Below, piece by piece: positions 22,608 through 33,741 of a DNA stretch of 64,000 bases; the first letter of the stretch is position 1; every line of letters starts with the position of its first letter. The position numbers and the translations under genes are program-made. The notes beneath the pieces were generated by a model that saw nothing but the letters and a program-made list of their open reading frames with translations, did no database searches and was not told the origin of the DNA. The stretch comes from Mayamaea pseudoterrestris (lineage: Eukaryota; Bacillariophyta; Bacillariophyceae; Sellaphorales; Sellaphoraceae): assembly GCA_027923505.1 (NCBI GenBank), contig BROI01000040.1:30382-94381 (forward strand). Direction: 5' to 3'.

Positions 22608-24887
22608 TTATTCCTTCACTTCGTCATACTCATACTCGGCAAACTTGGGCATCGTCCTTGGCAAGGCCACCTCCGGAAGTGACTTTAACAATCCACTCCA
22701 CGCCGGAGTCTCCGGTCCTTCATGACGCCACGCCTTGACATCCGTGGGCAACTTGTGATCCGCCAACGAGTTCCACATGCACTCGCGCCAGGCAACGTCG
22801 CGGTAAATTTCCGGCTTGCCGGAAGCGCCAAAGGCAAACAGAATGCGCGTCTCGCGGACGCGCAGAATGATATTATCGACCCGAACCCAAAGGCGCGCCA
22901 AGACGTAGCTGCAGGTGGGCATGACGCGGAGCTTGACACTGTACTGCACCTGCCCATTGTCGTGCATGTCATCCTCAAAGAGAATAATTTCGTCGAAAAA
23001 GAGAATGGGAACCGTCGTGTCTGTCAACAAGCCAACATTCATACCCGACTCCGAGAGCTCCTTCCACTTGCCTCCTTCGTGCTTGCCAGTAAATGGCGTG
23101 CTGTAGGTCCAGTCGTAGTGAAACACGGAAGAGACCTTGTCATTCTCACCTGCTCCATGTTTGCGCTTGCTATCCCAAAGCTTGGCGTCGCGCGCCCTCA
23201 TGACTGAAACACCATTGTGCGAAATGCGCGAGTGGATCGCAATCTCGTGGTGCGCCTTGGCCCAAGCCTCGAGCGCATCCGAGCAGTCCCAGCTGAACCA
23301 AACACCATGTCCCTCCATGGCAACATGCGCCGTCGGAAAGACCATTTCCGGCAAGCAAATCTTGCGACGCGGACGAGGAATGCTACGCGACTGCGCCATG
23401 TCTTCCAACTGCGCTCCATGCTGCTTGTACCACGCCTCATCGGCGATTGGACCCTGCGACGTTCCAATGTCAAAGCCAGCCACCGAAATTCCAACCAACG
23501 CATTCTCCCACGTGAGCGGCTTGGCGTACTGCTGGATGAGCGGCGAAACGTGACGCTTGCTGGAGACCTCGCGCGGCGCAAACAATTTGCCAGAGTTCTT
23601 CCCGCTGCTACTCATGCGCTTCACGTACGACTGCGAAAGAACGGCCGACTCGCCTGGTTCATGCGTAATGGGCGGCAATGGCGTCGGAGTAGGCTTGGTA
23701 GCAACTGGAGCAGGCGCTGGAGCAGGCGCAGCAACTGGAGCAGGCGCTGGAGCAGACGCAGCAACTGGTTTGGGAGCTTCTTTTTCCGCTTCCACTTCCG
23801 CTGGCTCCTCGGAGTGGGGAACCGGAGACAATCTTGAAACAGCGGCTGCCACAGCTCCACCAACAGCCGCAGCAGCTCCACCAATGGCCGCCGCCGCATC
23901 AGAAAAGACTGATGTTGCTGGCGCTTCGACGGGTCCTTCGTCGTCACTTTCCTCGTCATCTTCCACCTCCACTGGAAGCGGCGGCGCCGGCGTGCCATTC
24001 TCCAAACTCTCCGTCAACTTGTTCGCATAGACTGCCTTGAGAAACTGTTCCCAGTTGCCCCAGTAGACAATGTTTTCATAGTTGCGCAGAAAAAAGAGCG
24101 GATACACGGCGCGCTGGCCGGAAATCTCAAAGAGCTGCGCGCGAACGTCCTTTTGCGTCACGTCACCGGCATCCACCGTCTCGTAGTCCAACTTTAACGC
24201 CTTGAGCCTCGAGTTGGCCAGGTTTTGGTGAATGAGCTGCTGCTGGTTGAGCGTGGCCGAGCTCATGAAGTAAAGCAACTTGTAGTTGCTGCTGGTGCCA
24301 TTGGAGGTCGAGCCGTTGGTAGCAGCAGCAACAGCTGCACTCTTGTCCTGCGCCACCGGGCCCGTCTCCACCGATTCGGCGTCGGCATCCACCCCATGCA
24401 GCGACTTGCCTGCGTCACTGCTCGTCGGCGGACTCTCGGCTTCGAGCCACGTTTCGTGGACATGAATCCACTGCATGCCGGTCGAAATCTTTTCCAAGAG
24501 ACAGGTACTCAATCGTCCAAACTGAATGTCTTCGCCGTTTTGCTTCCAGCTCTGCCACTCCTCGTAGGTCACGAGGCAGTGCTTGGAGTTTGACCACAGC
24601 AAGCGCACATTGTAAATCGCAATGTCAAAGACGCGATCCTTGTAGACTCCATACTTTTGAAGCAAATGATTCACCAAGACTTGGCTGCCTCGGATGAACT
24701 GTCCATTGGGAGCAACGTGCGAAAAGGATGGCGCCAGACGATGGTTTAAATCGTCGGTGAGTTCCTGGCGGTCGCGCTTGCCTTGGAACCACGAGACAAA
24801 GAGGGCGTGGAGCTCCTGGACGTGAGTGCGACACTCAACTAAAAGAGCATCCGATTCAAGCTTGTTGGAGAGTGAGCTGGAGGTCAT
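22608..24887 (-). CDS. three-domain protein: NTF2-like, SH3BGR/thioredoxin-like, TIP41-like
   Basis: A 759-residue protein with its ATG at 24887 in an ACCATG context. Residues ~18-150 match the NTF2-like (SnoaL/DUF4440) fold: LFVSWFQG, a DLNHRLAPSF stretch, VTYEEWQ and a closing HVHETW. Residues ~202-291 resemble an SH3BGR/glutaredoxin-like thioredoxin fold (MSSATLNQQQ, LKLDYETVD, VYPLFFLRN) without a CxxC pair. A Pro/Ala-rich acidic linker runs over ~295-420. Residues ~470-700 are TIP41-like: LPEMVF, SDALEAW, YDWTYSTPF, FFDEIILFEDDMHDNG, VKLRVMP and an RVDNI segment. TIP41/TIPRL proteins bind PP2A-type phosphatase catalytic subunits and act in TOR and stress signalling, usually as stand-alone proteins of about 270 residues. 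This fusion is therefore unusual. Cytosolic location is inferred; no targeting signal is seen. Confidence 0.88.
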   Translation of the reverse strand: MTSSSLSNKLESDALLVECRTHVQELHALFVSWFQGKRDRQELTDDLNHRLAPSFSHVAPNGQFIRGSQVLVNHLLQKYGVYKDRVFDIAIYNVRLLWSNSKHCLVTYEEWQSWKQNGEDIQFGRLSTCLLEKISTGMQWIHVHETWLEAESPPTSSDAGKSLHGVDADAESVETGPVAQDKSAAVAAATNGSTSNGTSSNYKLLYFMSSATLNQQQLIHQNLANSRLKALKLDYETVDAGDVTQKDVRAQLFEISGQRAVYPLFFLRNYENIVYWGNWEQFLKAVYANKLTESLENGTPAPPLPVEVEDDEESDDEGPVEAPATSVFSDAAAAIGGAAAAVGGAVAAAVSRLSPVPHSEEPAEVEAEKEAPKPVAASAPAPAPVAAPAPAPAPVATKPTPTPLPPITHEPGESAVLSQSYVKRMSSSGKNSGKLFAPREVSSKRHVSPLIQQYAKPLTWENALVGISVAGFDIGTSQGPIADEAWYKQHGAQLEDMAQSRSIPRPRRKICLPEMVFPTAHVAMEGHGVWFSWDCSDALEAWAKAHHEIAIHSRISHNGVSVMRARDAKLWDSKRKHGAGENDKVSSVFHYDWTYSTPFTGKHEGGKWKELSESGMNVGLLTDTTVPILFFDEIILFEDDMHDNGQVQYSVKLRVMPTCSYVLARLWVRVDNIILRVRETRILFAFGASGKPEIYRDVAWRECMWNSLADHKLPTDVKAWRHEGPETPAWSGLLKSLPEVALPRTMPKFAEYEYDEVKE

Positions 24888-25809
24888 GGTGATGCTGATA
24901 ATGAAATGACTATAAGTGAAAGCGAAGCCTTATAGCAGAGGGAAGTAGTGAGCGAAAGAAGGGAACAAAGGGATCAATGGTGCTTGCTTGCTTTTTGTCT
25001 TTCCTCTAGAAGCCTTGATTCGAAAGAGAAAGGAAGGCTATCACTATCTACTCCGATCAAACAGCAAGAGAGACTATGGCTTGCTGCTTGTGTGTTTGTT
25101 GATGGCAGTGGCAGGATCATCATGCCTTCAAGCAGCGCGGCGGAGTTTCGAAGGAGTCATTTTGGGTCATTTTGACGGAGTCGTGCATCGACGGAAGGAC
25201 GTTTTGTAATCGCAGTCTGTCCTTGACCGACAGCTTCCCGATACGACTACGTACTGTATGTTATACCATTGCACCTCAAGGATGGCAATTTGAAATAATA
25301 AAGTAGCAGCATGTTTCAAGCGCAAAACGGAGTGTTGGCGCAACTACATCGCTTTTGAATGAAGCACATAGCTTCCCAGCATAAACTGCCGGCAGATTGA
25401 GCGCCTTGGTGCGTCACTTCTTGGTCCTCTGCGCGTCATTGTTGGCCGTTTTGAAAGATTTCCGAACCCAACACTGGGCATGGAACAGAGCGTGTCGTTC
25501 CCAGAACTCTAAAATGTCATTTTTCGCACACTGGGCTAATTAAATTCCGTCCCAGATGACCGTTTCGTTAAATACTCGTCACATCGTCATCAAAGAATCG
25601 GTGTAATGCAGTGTCATTCGTCAGCTTCCGGTCACGGGGAACATGCTAAATATTCCCGTTGGGTCATGACGAATAGAGAACGGAACTCGAGGAACAGCCG
25701 CATGTCCGCCACTCCGAACCACTCGCGCTCCTCACTCTACATTCATCCACATTTTTCGCTTTCGGTCCGTTTCAATCGACAAACACGCAACCACAATCAA
25801 CACACTGCC
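24888..25809. other. divergent intergenic region
   Basis: About 920 bases between the divergent TIP41-fusion gene and the small gene at 25810. No coding frame with protein character was recognised. The frame of the downstream gene is open back to an ATG at 25606, but that part is low in protein character. Confidence 0.4.
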
Positions 25810-26193
25810 ATGATGAGCGACAACGGATACAGCCATTCACTGGACATGCAAATGCTGCAAGCCGCTTTGATGCAGGCGCAGGAGGAGCTTCGACAAAGCC
25901 TCTTCGCACTGGCGCAGGAGCAGCAACGACAACCATCGAACGGAGCAAGCAGCAACGGTAGCGAACGAACTCACGACAACAACACCAACTCGCGTTCGGA
26001 AGAGTCGATGCAGACGCGACAACCTTTGACTCCGGCGAGTGCTGCGACGGATTTGACGGATGCCCAGTTTGTGTACCATGCGCTCAGCGAGGCACTGCAG
26101 ATTACGCTAGAACAACGAGACGACGACGACGATGCGATGGATTCAATGGACAAGGCAGGCAGCAGTGGGCATGAAAGCGAACGACGACACTAG
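25810..26193 (+). CDS. hypothetical small Gln/Ser-rich protein
   Basis: Starting at the tandem ATGs at 25810, the protein has 127 residues. An N-terminal amphipathic helix rich in Gln and Leu (LQAALMQAQEELRQSLFALA) could form a coiled coil. A Ser/Asn/Thr-rich linker follows, then a second helix (DAQFVYHALSEALQITLEQ) and an acidic, charged C-terminus ending ESERRH. An earlier ATG at 25606 would add 68 residues of Ser/Asn/Arg-rich sequence that look like untranslated leader. No family recognised. Confidence 0.5.
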   Translation: MMSDNGYSHSLDMQMLQAALMQAQEELRQSLFALAQEQQRQPSNGASSNGSERTHDNNTNSRSEESMQTRQPLTPASAATDLTDAQFVYHALSEALQITLEQRDDDDDAMDSMDKAGSSGHESERRH

Positions 26194-26771
26194 AATTCTT
26201 AGAGTGCGACACTTGGATGGTTGGCCGCATACGACTCGGCGATTGATGCATTGCGCTTTTCATCTGCCTCCTACGGCTCCCATTCACATTCACATTTACA
26301 TTACATTACACTCAATATTATAGACTTTTCATGATCACACGTCAACTTTTATCGCATCGACAAGTGTATGAGTAGCTCCTGCAACGACTCGGGACATGTT
26401 CGAGTCGATAGAGCGAAATGAAGCTTCCTTCCTTGGCGAATCTCGAGCGCCTCAAGGTACTTGCGCAATAGTTGTAGTATCGCCTACGTTTCAAATTATT
26501 GATCGGGTCGAATAGCTTGTAACGAAACGTCGTGGTCAAGCAACTACCCGAGAAAAAAAATAATGACCGGCCTTGCTTCAAGAAAACGTCATTGAGACGC
26601 AGCGGTACTTGGATCTTGAAGGCGCAAAGATTTTGCTCCTCGCTCAACTTTTCGAGGAGCGTGCCACAAGTCGAGGCCGGCCCATCACGAATCTCGCCTT
26701 GACATTATTCGCTTTCTTGCAGCTCCGTTTATCATATTACCTACGCTATATTCAAATACAAAAAAGCAATC
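26194..26771. other. intergenic stretch upstream of the Alba gene
   Basis: No supported gene. A short CATTCACATT-type simple stretch occurs around 26280-26310 and an AT-rich run precedes the Alba start. Confidence 0.4.
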
Positions 26772-27461
26772 ATGGACAAGTACCGACTCGTGCAGGAGCT
26801 GCCCGAGGAAACCTCAACAGACTTTGAGCAAGACTGTTATCCGCAGGTCCGCATCACGCAGCAAGGCAAGCCTCGCAACTACATTAGTTACGCATTGAGT
26901 TTGTTCGTAAGTAAAATGAATATATGTAACTGAATATGTAACTGAGTGAATGAATGAATGAATGAATGAATGAAAAACGCGAGCATCTACTTGTCGCTCG
27001 ATGGAGCAACTTGGATTCACACTCACTCTCTCCTCGTCTTGACTCTTGACAATGTTCGCAACAACCACCATTACAAACAGTCCGACGGATCGCATCACAC
27101 GATTGTCCTCAAGGCCATGGGCCGCGCCATTAACAAGGCTGTCACCATTTGCGAAATCATCAAGCGCAAGCTGCCCGTCCATCAACTCCACGAGTTGTCG
27201 AGCGTCGAAATGACGGACGTTTACGCTCCACTCGAGGAAGGTTTGGATCAGGTCGTTTCCAAGCGACACGTGAGCTGCATGCGCATATTACTGAGTCTGT
27301 CGAGTGAGAATATGGACATTAATCACTATGGCTACCAGCCGCCATTGAGTCAATACGAAATGCAGCAGCAGCAGTACGCGCCCATGCAGCATCATGCGGC
27401 GCAGTATCCGCCGTTGCCAGCGCAGCAGCAGCAACACTACTACGTGGCGCCGCACGTGTAA
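26772..27461 (+). CDS. Alba-family nucleic-acid-binding protein
   Basis: Two exons, 26772-26906 and 27081-27461, join in phase 0 across a 174-nt intron (GTAAGT...ACAG), giving 171 residues. The Alba fold is clear: VRITQQGKPRNYISYALSLF at ~26-45, then after the splice IVLKAMGRAINKAVTICEII and a C-terminal strand near VSCMRILLSLS. The splice falls in the loop after the first helix, which supports the join. The tail of ~45 residues is rich in Gln, Tyr, Pro and His and probably disordered. Alba proteins of eukaryotes bind RNA or DNA and take part in translation control, RNase P/MRP or chromatin; which applies here is not visible. The intron contains seven TGAA repeats. Confidence 0.9.
26947..26974. 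repeat. (TGAA)7 microsatellite in the Alba intron
   Basis: Seven perfect TGAA tetranucleotides lie inside the intron at 26907-27080. Confidence 0.95.
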
Positions 27462-27794
27462 AAGTCATAGAGAGGCGTTTTGTTAACTTGTGCGGGTGCA
27501 GGCGTACATGATGTTTCGGGCCAGCACTCGGAGGGGAGACGAACACATTCGGCTGCGGCAACGCAGCAAGCAGCAAGCCATTCAGACTAGCTTATATATA
27601 TATTATACACATGGTATTACTCATTCATACATTATTTCTTACTATGATATCTGCAATGCAACACGAGCGTCTCCATTTTCGACGGAGTAGGAGCACCGCT
27701 TGGACAAACTACCAATCGTTTGGCAGCTTTCCGAGTCATGAACACTGTCGCGTTGCTGCAACGTTTGGAAACCAAGACTGCCAGCGGACTGCTG
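27462..27794. other. convergent intergenic region
   Basis: Space between the stops of the Alba gene (plus) and the ferric reductase gene (minus). It holds a short TATATATATATTATAC run at 27593-27608. No gene seen. Confidence 0.5.
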
Positions 27795-30713
27795 CTAGAC
27801 ACTTTCGTGACTCTCCAAGACGAGCTCCATTTGATGCTTGTCGTTGCCAATCATGGCCAATGTCATGTCATGGAGCAACTTGTGCGTGCGAATCTCAAGC
27901 GCGAGCGCTTTCCTTCCCACGTAGGCAAGCAGCGTGTTGGTGCTGCTACGTTGCGAGCAAACCAAGTGAACGAAATGATGCTCCAGAATGCGTGCCACGT
28001 TGGGCCGGCCGTAGTAAATTTTAAAGCATTGAAACAAGGATGTTGCGTTCCACTCGAGCTGCAGCAGCTCGTTGGCAGCAACGTTTGGATCCGTCACGTA
28101 GATTCGCACGCGGCAGACTTGCTTGGCGCGATGGACACCCACCGACGCGACCAGCTCGTTCCAGACGGATTCAATGTCGGGCAGTATTTCGGATACGAGC
28201 AAGGCCGATCGGCAAATCCAAATTACGTCAAGTCGTTCTAAACCACCATGCGGTTGGCCAGGAATAATGGTTTTGTAGTGGGGCTCGACAGCCATGCTCC
28301 AGACGCGCAAAACCATGTAGGCGGTGAAGCAGCAGTAGAGAGTCACTTGGGCGGGACTCCATGGTGGCTGCAACTTGCACCAATACCAGTCGCAAAAGGG
28401 AGCAACGACAATGCACAAGACATCGACGAAGCCATAAATGCTGCCGCTGTCTCGACGAAAAAGCGCCGCCATGGCAAACATGAGCTGAAAAACGGCGGAT
28501 CCAGCCAGTAGACTCATCGTCCAAAGAGAAAAATGCATGGCGGCGGCGTCAAGGGAGTGCCAACTGATGGTGAACACCACGAGTGCGAAACCAAATATAG
28601 CCACATGCCCAAGTAAAACAACGCCAAGCATGGACCGGGTCGCTTGCGCAGCGGCCTTTCTAAGCTCGTGCATGGTCCGTCGGCGTTCTTGGGGCGAACC
28701 GTCTCCAGCATTTCCTGCACTGCGGTGAATGTCGTCTCGAATCAACTCCTTCCACAAGTCGGACCGCAACGGATGCATCAATTTGTTGTAGCGGTCCGAA
28801 GAGTGACAATGACGAGCAAGCCAGCACCAGGCCGACTGCCATAGCTTGTGAGCACTAGAGCCACTTTCTCCATCCGTCTCGGAAATAACATTCAATTCGC
28901 GGCGTCGTCGTTCAGAGTCGCGCAATGCCTTCGGATTCAGACGTATATGGCGACGCATATGCTGCTTATACATGCTTAAAATTGGTACAATACCTGAGCA
29001 TGGGAGGAGAGTTGTAGTTAGTGCATTTGTGTCGAAAATAAACGCAAGACATTAGAGTTCATCAACGCACCAGTCCCCGTCCCAATTACAAGGGCATGCG
29101 ATAAGGCGCTCGTCTGGGCCAGAGGCGTTCCATAAGGACCCATGACATCAACATGTAGCGTCGTGGGAAAGAGCTTATTTGTCGTTTCGTTCGCATTCAA
29201 AAGCTGCTGTTGCTCTAAATGTTTCCACAACTTGTTCGTCCAACTTTCTTCACGACTCGACACTTGAACGACAAATTCCATGCAAAAGGACTCTGGCTCG
29301 CTCGCAAAGCTAAACGGGTGCCATTCCGAAGTTCCAATGGCTGGAATGCGTAAACGAGCGTATTGGCCGGGTTGGAATTGCAGAAGCGTCGGGCGATGTA
29401 GCTTTATGATGAGCATTCGACCCGTGTCGGCGCCACTTTCAACATTGTTGGTATATCCACTCGCAGCAGTCGGTTGAATCAAGGAGCAATGCAGTAACGT
29501 CGTCCGATACGATGGCTGCGCCAAGCGGTCGCACACGTACAGCAAGAAACTCGCCGCAACCCACGAAAAGCACTGGCTCCGATGCATCGCACCAGCCCGC
29601 TGCTGATTGTCAAACGTATGGGCAATGGTAATCACGTAGAGCAGCAGGAAACCAATGCGATGGATTTTAAGAAAGATGGCGTACGAAATGTCGCGTCGAA
29701 TCAAACTCGAAACTGTAATGAGTGTTATCAACCCAAACATGGCCAGACCAGACATCATAATCTCCGATGTGAGCTTGTCGCAGTATTCTTGTTCACCTGA
29801 TACGTTGAGACAGGTGGGGATGAGATTACGAATTATGGAATTTTGACTGCTCCAACCTGCACCTTTTCAAAGCGTACCATGCGCAAGGCAGAGAAAGCTT
29901 GTCAGCCCCATGCCAAGCGTCAAACCAAGCGTTGCGAGTGCAAAGATCCAATACCCCACGTATGCATGAACGTCCGGCATGTTTCGCAGCGGAACGTATT
30001 TTTCCAGATTGGAATGCTGCAACGCCAAACTAGTAATGGAGCGTTTCATCACTGTCAGCGGAAGTATTGCCATTTGCAACAAAATCGCATGAGCCGCTCC
30101 GTAGTCGAGCGATGGAACAATCAAGCGCATCCAGTAGTAGAACGATTCGGAATCGAGTGATTCTTTCTGGCGATGAAACTTGATGATAAAGTAGTGCGCT
30201 GCAATTGGACGAGGCGAGGATGACGAACGTTGGTGAGGGTGAGCATATTGCTGAATATAACGGTGCAAGTATATTTGTTATTTCGTTTTCATTGTGATTG
30301 CATCACTCACTCCATACGCATAGAGTCGCCACCAAGTGCAAGCCCATCCAAACGAGTTTCTGGCGGTTCGCGTAGATTTTGAGCATGATTCGCGTGAAAC
30401 AACTTGGCGGCGGCGGCGGCAATTGAAAGGCTTGGCGTAGCAGTTGCTTCGTTGACTCTTGGCTATGAATGTTGCAAGTAGAGGTATCTGACTGGAAACG
30501 TGACGAGACTTCGACGTCGTCGTCGTCGTGTTTGCCATGGTGCAGCCATGCTTCGTCGTCATCGTTGCTACTCTCGTCGACATTCGTTGCTACCAGCGTA
30601 GACTTGATACGACGATCCATTGCATCATGTGAAACGTTACTGCAGTCACTATTCAGTGAGTGATACTTGTGAATTCTGTCTGGCAAAGCTTGGTTCGCTT
30701 CGAAAGGCGCCAT
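27795..30713 (-). CDS. ferric reductase / NADPH-oxidase-like flavocytochrome
   Basis: Four exons on the minus strand (30713-30318, 30250-29878, 29796-29071, 28993-27795) give 897 residues; introns are 67, 81 and 77 nt. The exon 2/3 and 3/4 junctions each restore a Gly codon, the latter giving the NAD(P)H motif GTGTGIVPIL at ~494-504. The donor of exon 1 is less certain. Features: acidic N-terminus, transmembrane heme domain, H302-x13-H316 heme pair, an HPFSFAS flavin motif, GPYG, and a C-terminal YYGRPN. Oddities: the other heme helix has H227 but Gly at 241 where the second His is expected; ~225 residues with four predicted membrane helices (~620-643, 652-677, 686-704, 715-732) sit inside the NAD(P)H domain; and the usual C-terminal CGP is VGR. 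Expected role: transmembrane electron transfer from NADPH to ferric iron or oxygen. No EF hands were seen. Confidence 0.85.
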
Positions 30714-31256
30714 GCTCAATCGATAATCGATACAATGCAATGCGCTCGCTAGATGCTAATGTTAAAACCGAGACAGAATCAAGTCGCTGATCGAAAGCGA
30801 TGATGATGATGATTAGAGCGCCGTCAGTTTATAAAGGCTGCTAAAGATGACGGCAGTGCACCATGCTGGTTGTGAACGAAGGATCCGAAGGATCTTTTGC
30901 GTTGTTCCGTTCAGTACCGTTATGACGCAATTTTTCTATGCAGGAAACGACATGAAATCGGAGCGGTGTTGAAACGAATGCGGTCACTGTCCAGTCAGAA
31001 TCAATTAGCTCGTATGTGTGTCATTGAATGACGGAGTTCGTCAGCCAAGACATTGGGCAATAACACTGCTCGTGGAAAAGTCATTTTGACTTGAAGATGT
31101 CTTTGCTGCCCGCACCGAGGCAGTACTGCTCCACGTAATCGGAGATTTGGTCGTGCAAAATGTGTCATGGCATAGTTACGACCAAAATATCGAAAGCACG
31201 AGGGCGCACCAAGCTTTCGATGCATCTCACAAATCGAAATCGAACGCAACAACAAT
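30714..31256. other. divergent intergenic region, possible shared promoter
   Basis: Lies between divergent starts of the ferric reductase (minus) and the protease (plus). It contains a (GAT)5 run near 30799-30813 and a TATA-like element (annotated). No gene recognised. Confidence 0.5.
30828..30835 (-). promoter_or_regulatory. TATA-like element upstream of ferric reductase
   Basis: TTTATAAA, nearly palindromic, lies 115 bases upstream of the minus-strand ATG at 30713. Spacing suits a core promoter, but no transcript start is known. Confidence 0.3.
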
Positions 31257-33741
31257 ATGATGCGCTTGATCCTTGTCACTCTCGTTGCCGTTGGAGCGAA
31301 AGCTCATGGATCTCATGATCATCACCATCATCACCACCACCATCACGAGCATCGGCGCCTCAACGCGCCCAGCAGCGAGCGGCAACTCGTCGGCTCCAAC
31401 GTTTTGGAGGAATGCAACGCCCCGCACATGACGGACGAGGAAAAGCTCTTTTCAGCCGAAATTGTCCAGCAGTGGGAGGAAGCTAATAACTACAACCATA
31501 CACGTCGACTTGACACCTTTGCCGCAACCATTCCCGTCTACTTTCACGTCATTCAACTCAACGAAACCTACGGTGCGCTTCCCAACATTGATCGCGACAA
31601 CATGGTGGCGGCCTTGAACCAAGGCTACGCCGGAACTGGTTTCACCTTTGTCCACGCGGCAACGGATGTGCTCATCAACGCCACGTACTACGACTGCTCC
31701 ACGACGCAGGCGCTGGATAACAACTTGCCAATTAAGAAACTGTTGCGCAAAGGCGGCTCCGAGGCGCTCAACGTGTTTATTTGCGACACGAGTCAAAACA
31801 AGACGAGCTACGTGGTTGGTTGGGCCAACTATCCGCCGCAAGTGTGGTGGAATTTGGCGCAGGATGCCATGTTTGTCGCCAATCCACGAACGTCGCCCTT
31901 TTTCAAAGACCCCGTCGTGAGCTACCAAACCATGATTCATGAAGCGGGACATTGGCTCGGGCTTGTATGTATATATTGATTGCGTCGTGCACAATGAGTA
32001 TTGTCGAAATATTCTTGCCGCGTCTTGCTCACTCATAGCGCTTTTTCTTTTAGCTTCATACCTTCGAAAAGGGCTGCTCCACCGACTCGTATGGGCAGTA
32101 CAATTTCGTTTCCATGGAGGGAGACGCCGTGAGCGACACACCCAGCCATTCGGGGCCGACGCAGGATCTTCCCGGCTACGCGAAATGCTGGAACATGACG
32201 CCTCCCATTAACACGTGCGACGACAGCATTCCGGGCATTGACGTTGGACTGGATCCAATCAACAACTACATGTACGTGTCGAAGTGGCGGCGGCGTGTTT
32301 TGTGATTTGCTGCGTTAGTATTTTGCGCCTCACACAACCAGCGTTCATATTATATTCGCAGGAATTACATTGCGAGTGCATGCTTGGCCAAGAAGGGCGA
32401 GTTTACCACTGGTCAGGTCGCTCGCATGGTGGCGCATGTAAGTTTTAAAATGAACGATTGTGGTGTCCATCAGACGTTTGTTTCTTTACTAATTCCGTTT
32501 TTTCTCATCATATACGCAGTGGGAAGGTTTTCGCAATCCAGCGAGAGACATTACTTGCGGGTGCCAATACGTGTGCACCGATGCAGGTACGGCATTTTTT
32601 GTTCGACGCAAAGGTTCAGTGTCGAGTGCGTTACTCACTTACGCTCTTGTGCTATATTGCAGTCTTGGACAGGATGGCCACGTCAACCAAAACTTGTCGA
32701 GATGTCATCCAAAGCAACATGCTGACCCTGAATGAGCCAAACGCATGTTTGAATGCAGCCAAGGCATACCCAGCTCAGTGTGGACCGTGCAACGTGAATC
32801 AATCGCCTTGCAATGTCTTTATACCAGCACCTGCGCCAACCAAAGCTCCAACCAAAGCTCCAACAAAAAAGCCGACATCTGCACCAGTTGCACCGCCCAC
32901 CAAGGTTCCAACAAGGCAGCCAACTGCTGCTCCAGTAGCACCTCCCACTAAGATTCCAACAAGGCAGCCGACGCTAGCTCCAGTTGCGCCGCCGACAAAG
33001 CTTCCAACGAACAAGCCGACGACTGCTCCTGTAGCACCTCCCACCAATGTTCCAACGCACAAGCCTACAGTCGCTCCCGTAAATCCTCCGACCAAACTTC
33101 CAACAAGGTCACCAACCGCTGCACCAGTCGCCGCGCCCACAAACGTTCCAACGAACAAGCCTACAGGCGCTCCAGTGAAACCCCCAACGAGGCAGCCGAC
33201 CGCTGCACCCGTCGCGGCGCCCACTAAACCTCCAACCAAAACGCCGACAGTTGCTCCAGTGAAACCTCCCACCAAGCTTCCCACACGAAAACCGACCGTT
33301 GCACCCGTCAAGCCACCCACCAAACCACCAACCAAGGCCCCCGTCAAGCCACCAACCAAAGCCCCCGTCAAGCCACCCACCAAGGCACCTGTCAAGCCAC
33401 CCACCAAGGCTCCCGTCAAGTTACCAACACCGGCTCCGGTGAAAAAGAAGCCATCGGCACCGGTGGCAGCGTCGGTGCAATTGTTCTTTCCGACAGAGTC
33501 GCCAAACGGGACGGCTTCTCCGGCAGCAGTCGTAACACCAACGAGCGCCGCGCCAGTGGCGCTTCTGACACTATCCGCCAAGGATTGCGCCAGTCTTGTT
33601 CGACAACAGTGCAGCTGCAGTGGCAACGCGCGCTGCTACAAGCGTCAAATCAGCGACGGCTGCCACGCACCCTCATCGCAAACCAAGCTGCGCGCCTACT
33701 CGAGCAGCGTGCTGAGCAAGTTTCACGCATTGTGCAAGTAA
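31257..33741 (+). CDS. secreted M43 (pappalysin/cytophagalysin-like) metalloprotease with PT-repeat tail
   Basis: Five exons (31257-31964, 32054-32271, 32362-32437, 32520-32586, 32663-33741) join in consistent phase to 715 residues; introns are 76-90 nt. A signal peptide (LILVTLVAVGAKA) is followed by a run of nine His. Splicing 1/2 creates the zinc motif HEAGHWLGLLH (H228, E229, H232, H238), split in the DNA by an intron. Splicing 2/3 creates NNYMNY with Met309 as the Met-turn, followed by FTTGQVARM. Both are diagnostic of family M43. From ~411 to ~620 run Pro-Thr repeats of about 17 residues (PTxxPTxAPVAPPT type), a hallmark of diatom cell-wall and secreted proteins. The C-terminal ~60 residues are Cys-rich (DCASLVRQQCSCSGNARCYK). 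Role: extracellular or wall-bound peptide cleavage, inferred. The His run may bind metals. Confidence 0.92.

Noticed and set aside
23217-24030. Plus-strand frames of 157-206 codons
   Set aside because: Antisense of the TIP41-fusion gene, including its Ala/Pro linker.
32799-33626. 275-codon Gly/Val/Ala repeat frame on the minus strand
   Set aside because: Antisense of the PT-repeat exon of the M43 protease; the periodicity comes from the sense repeats.
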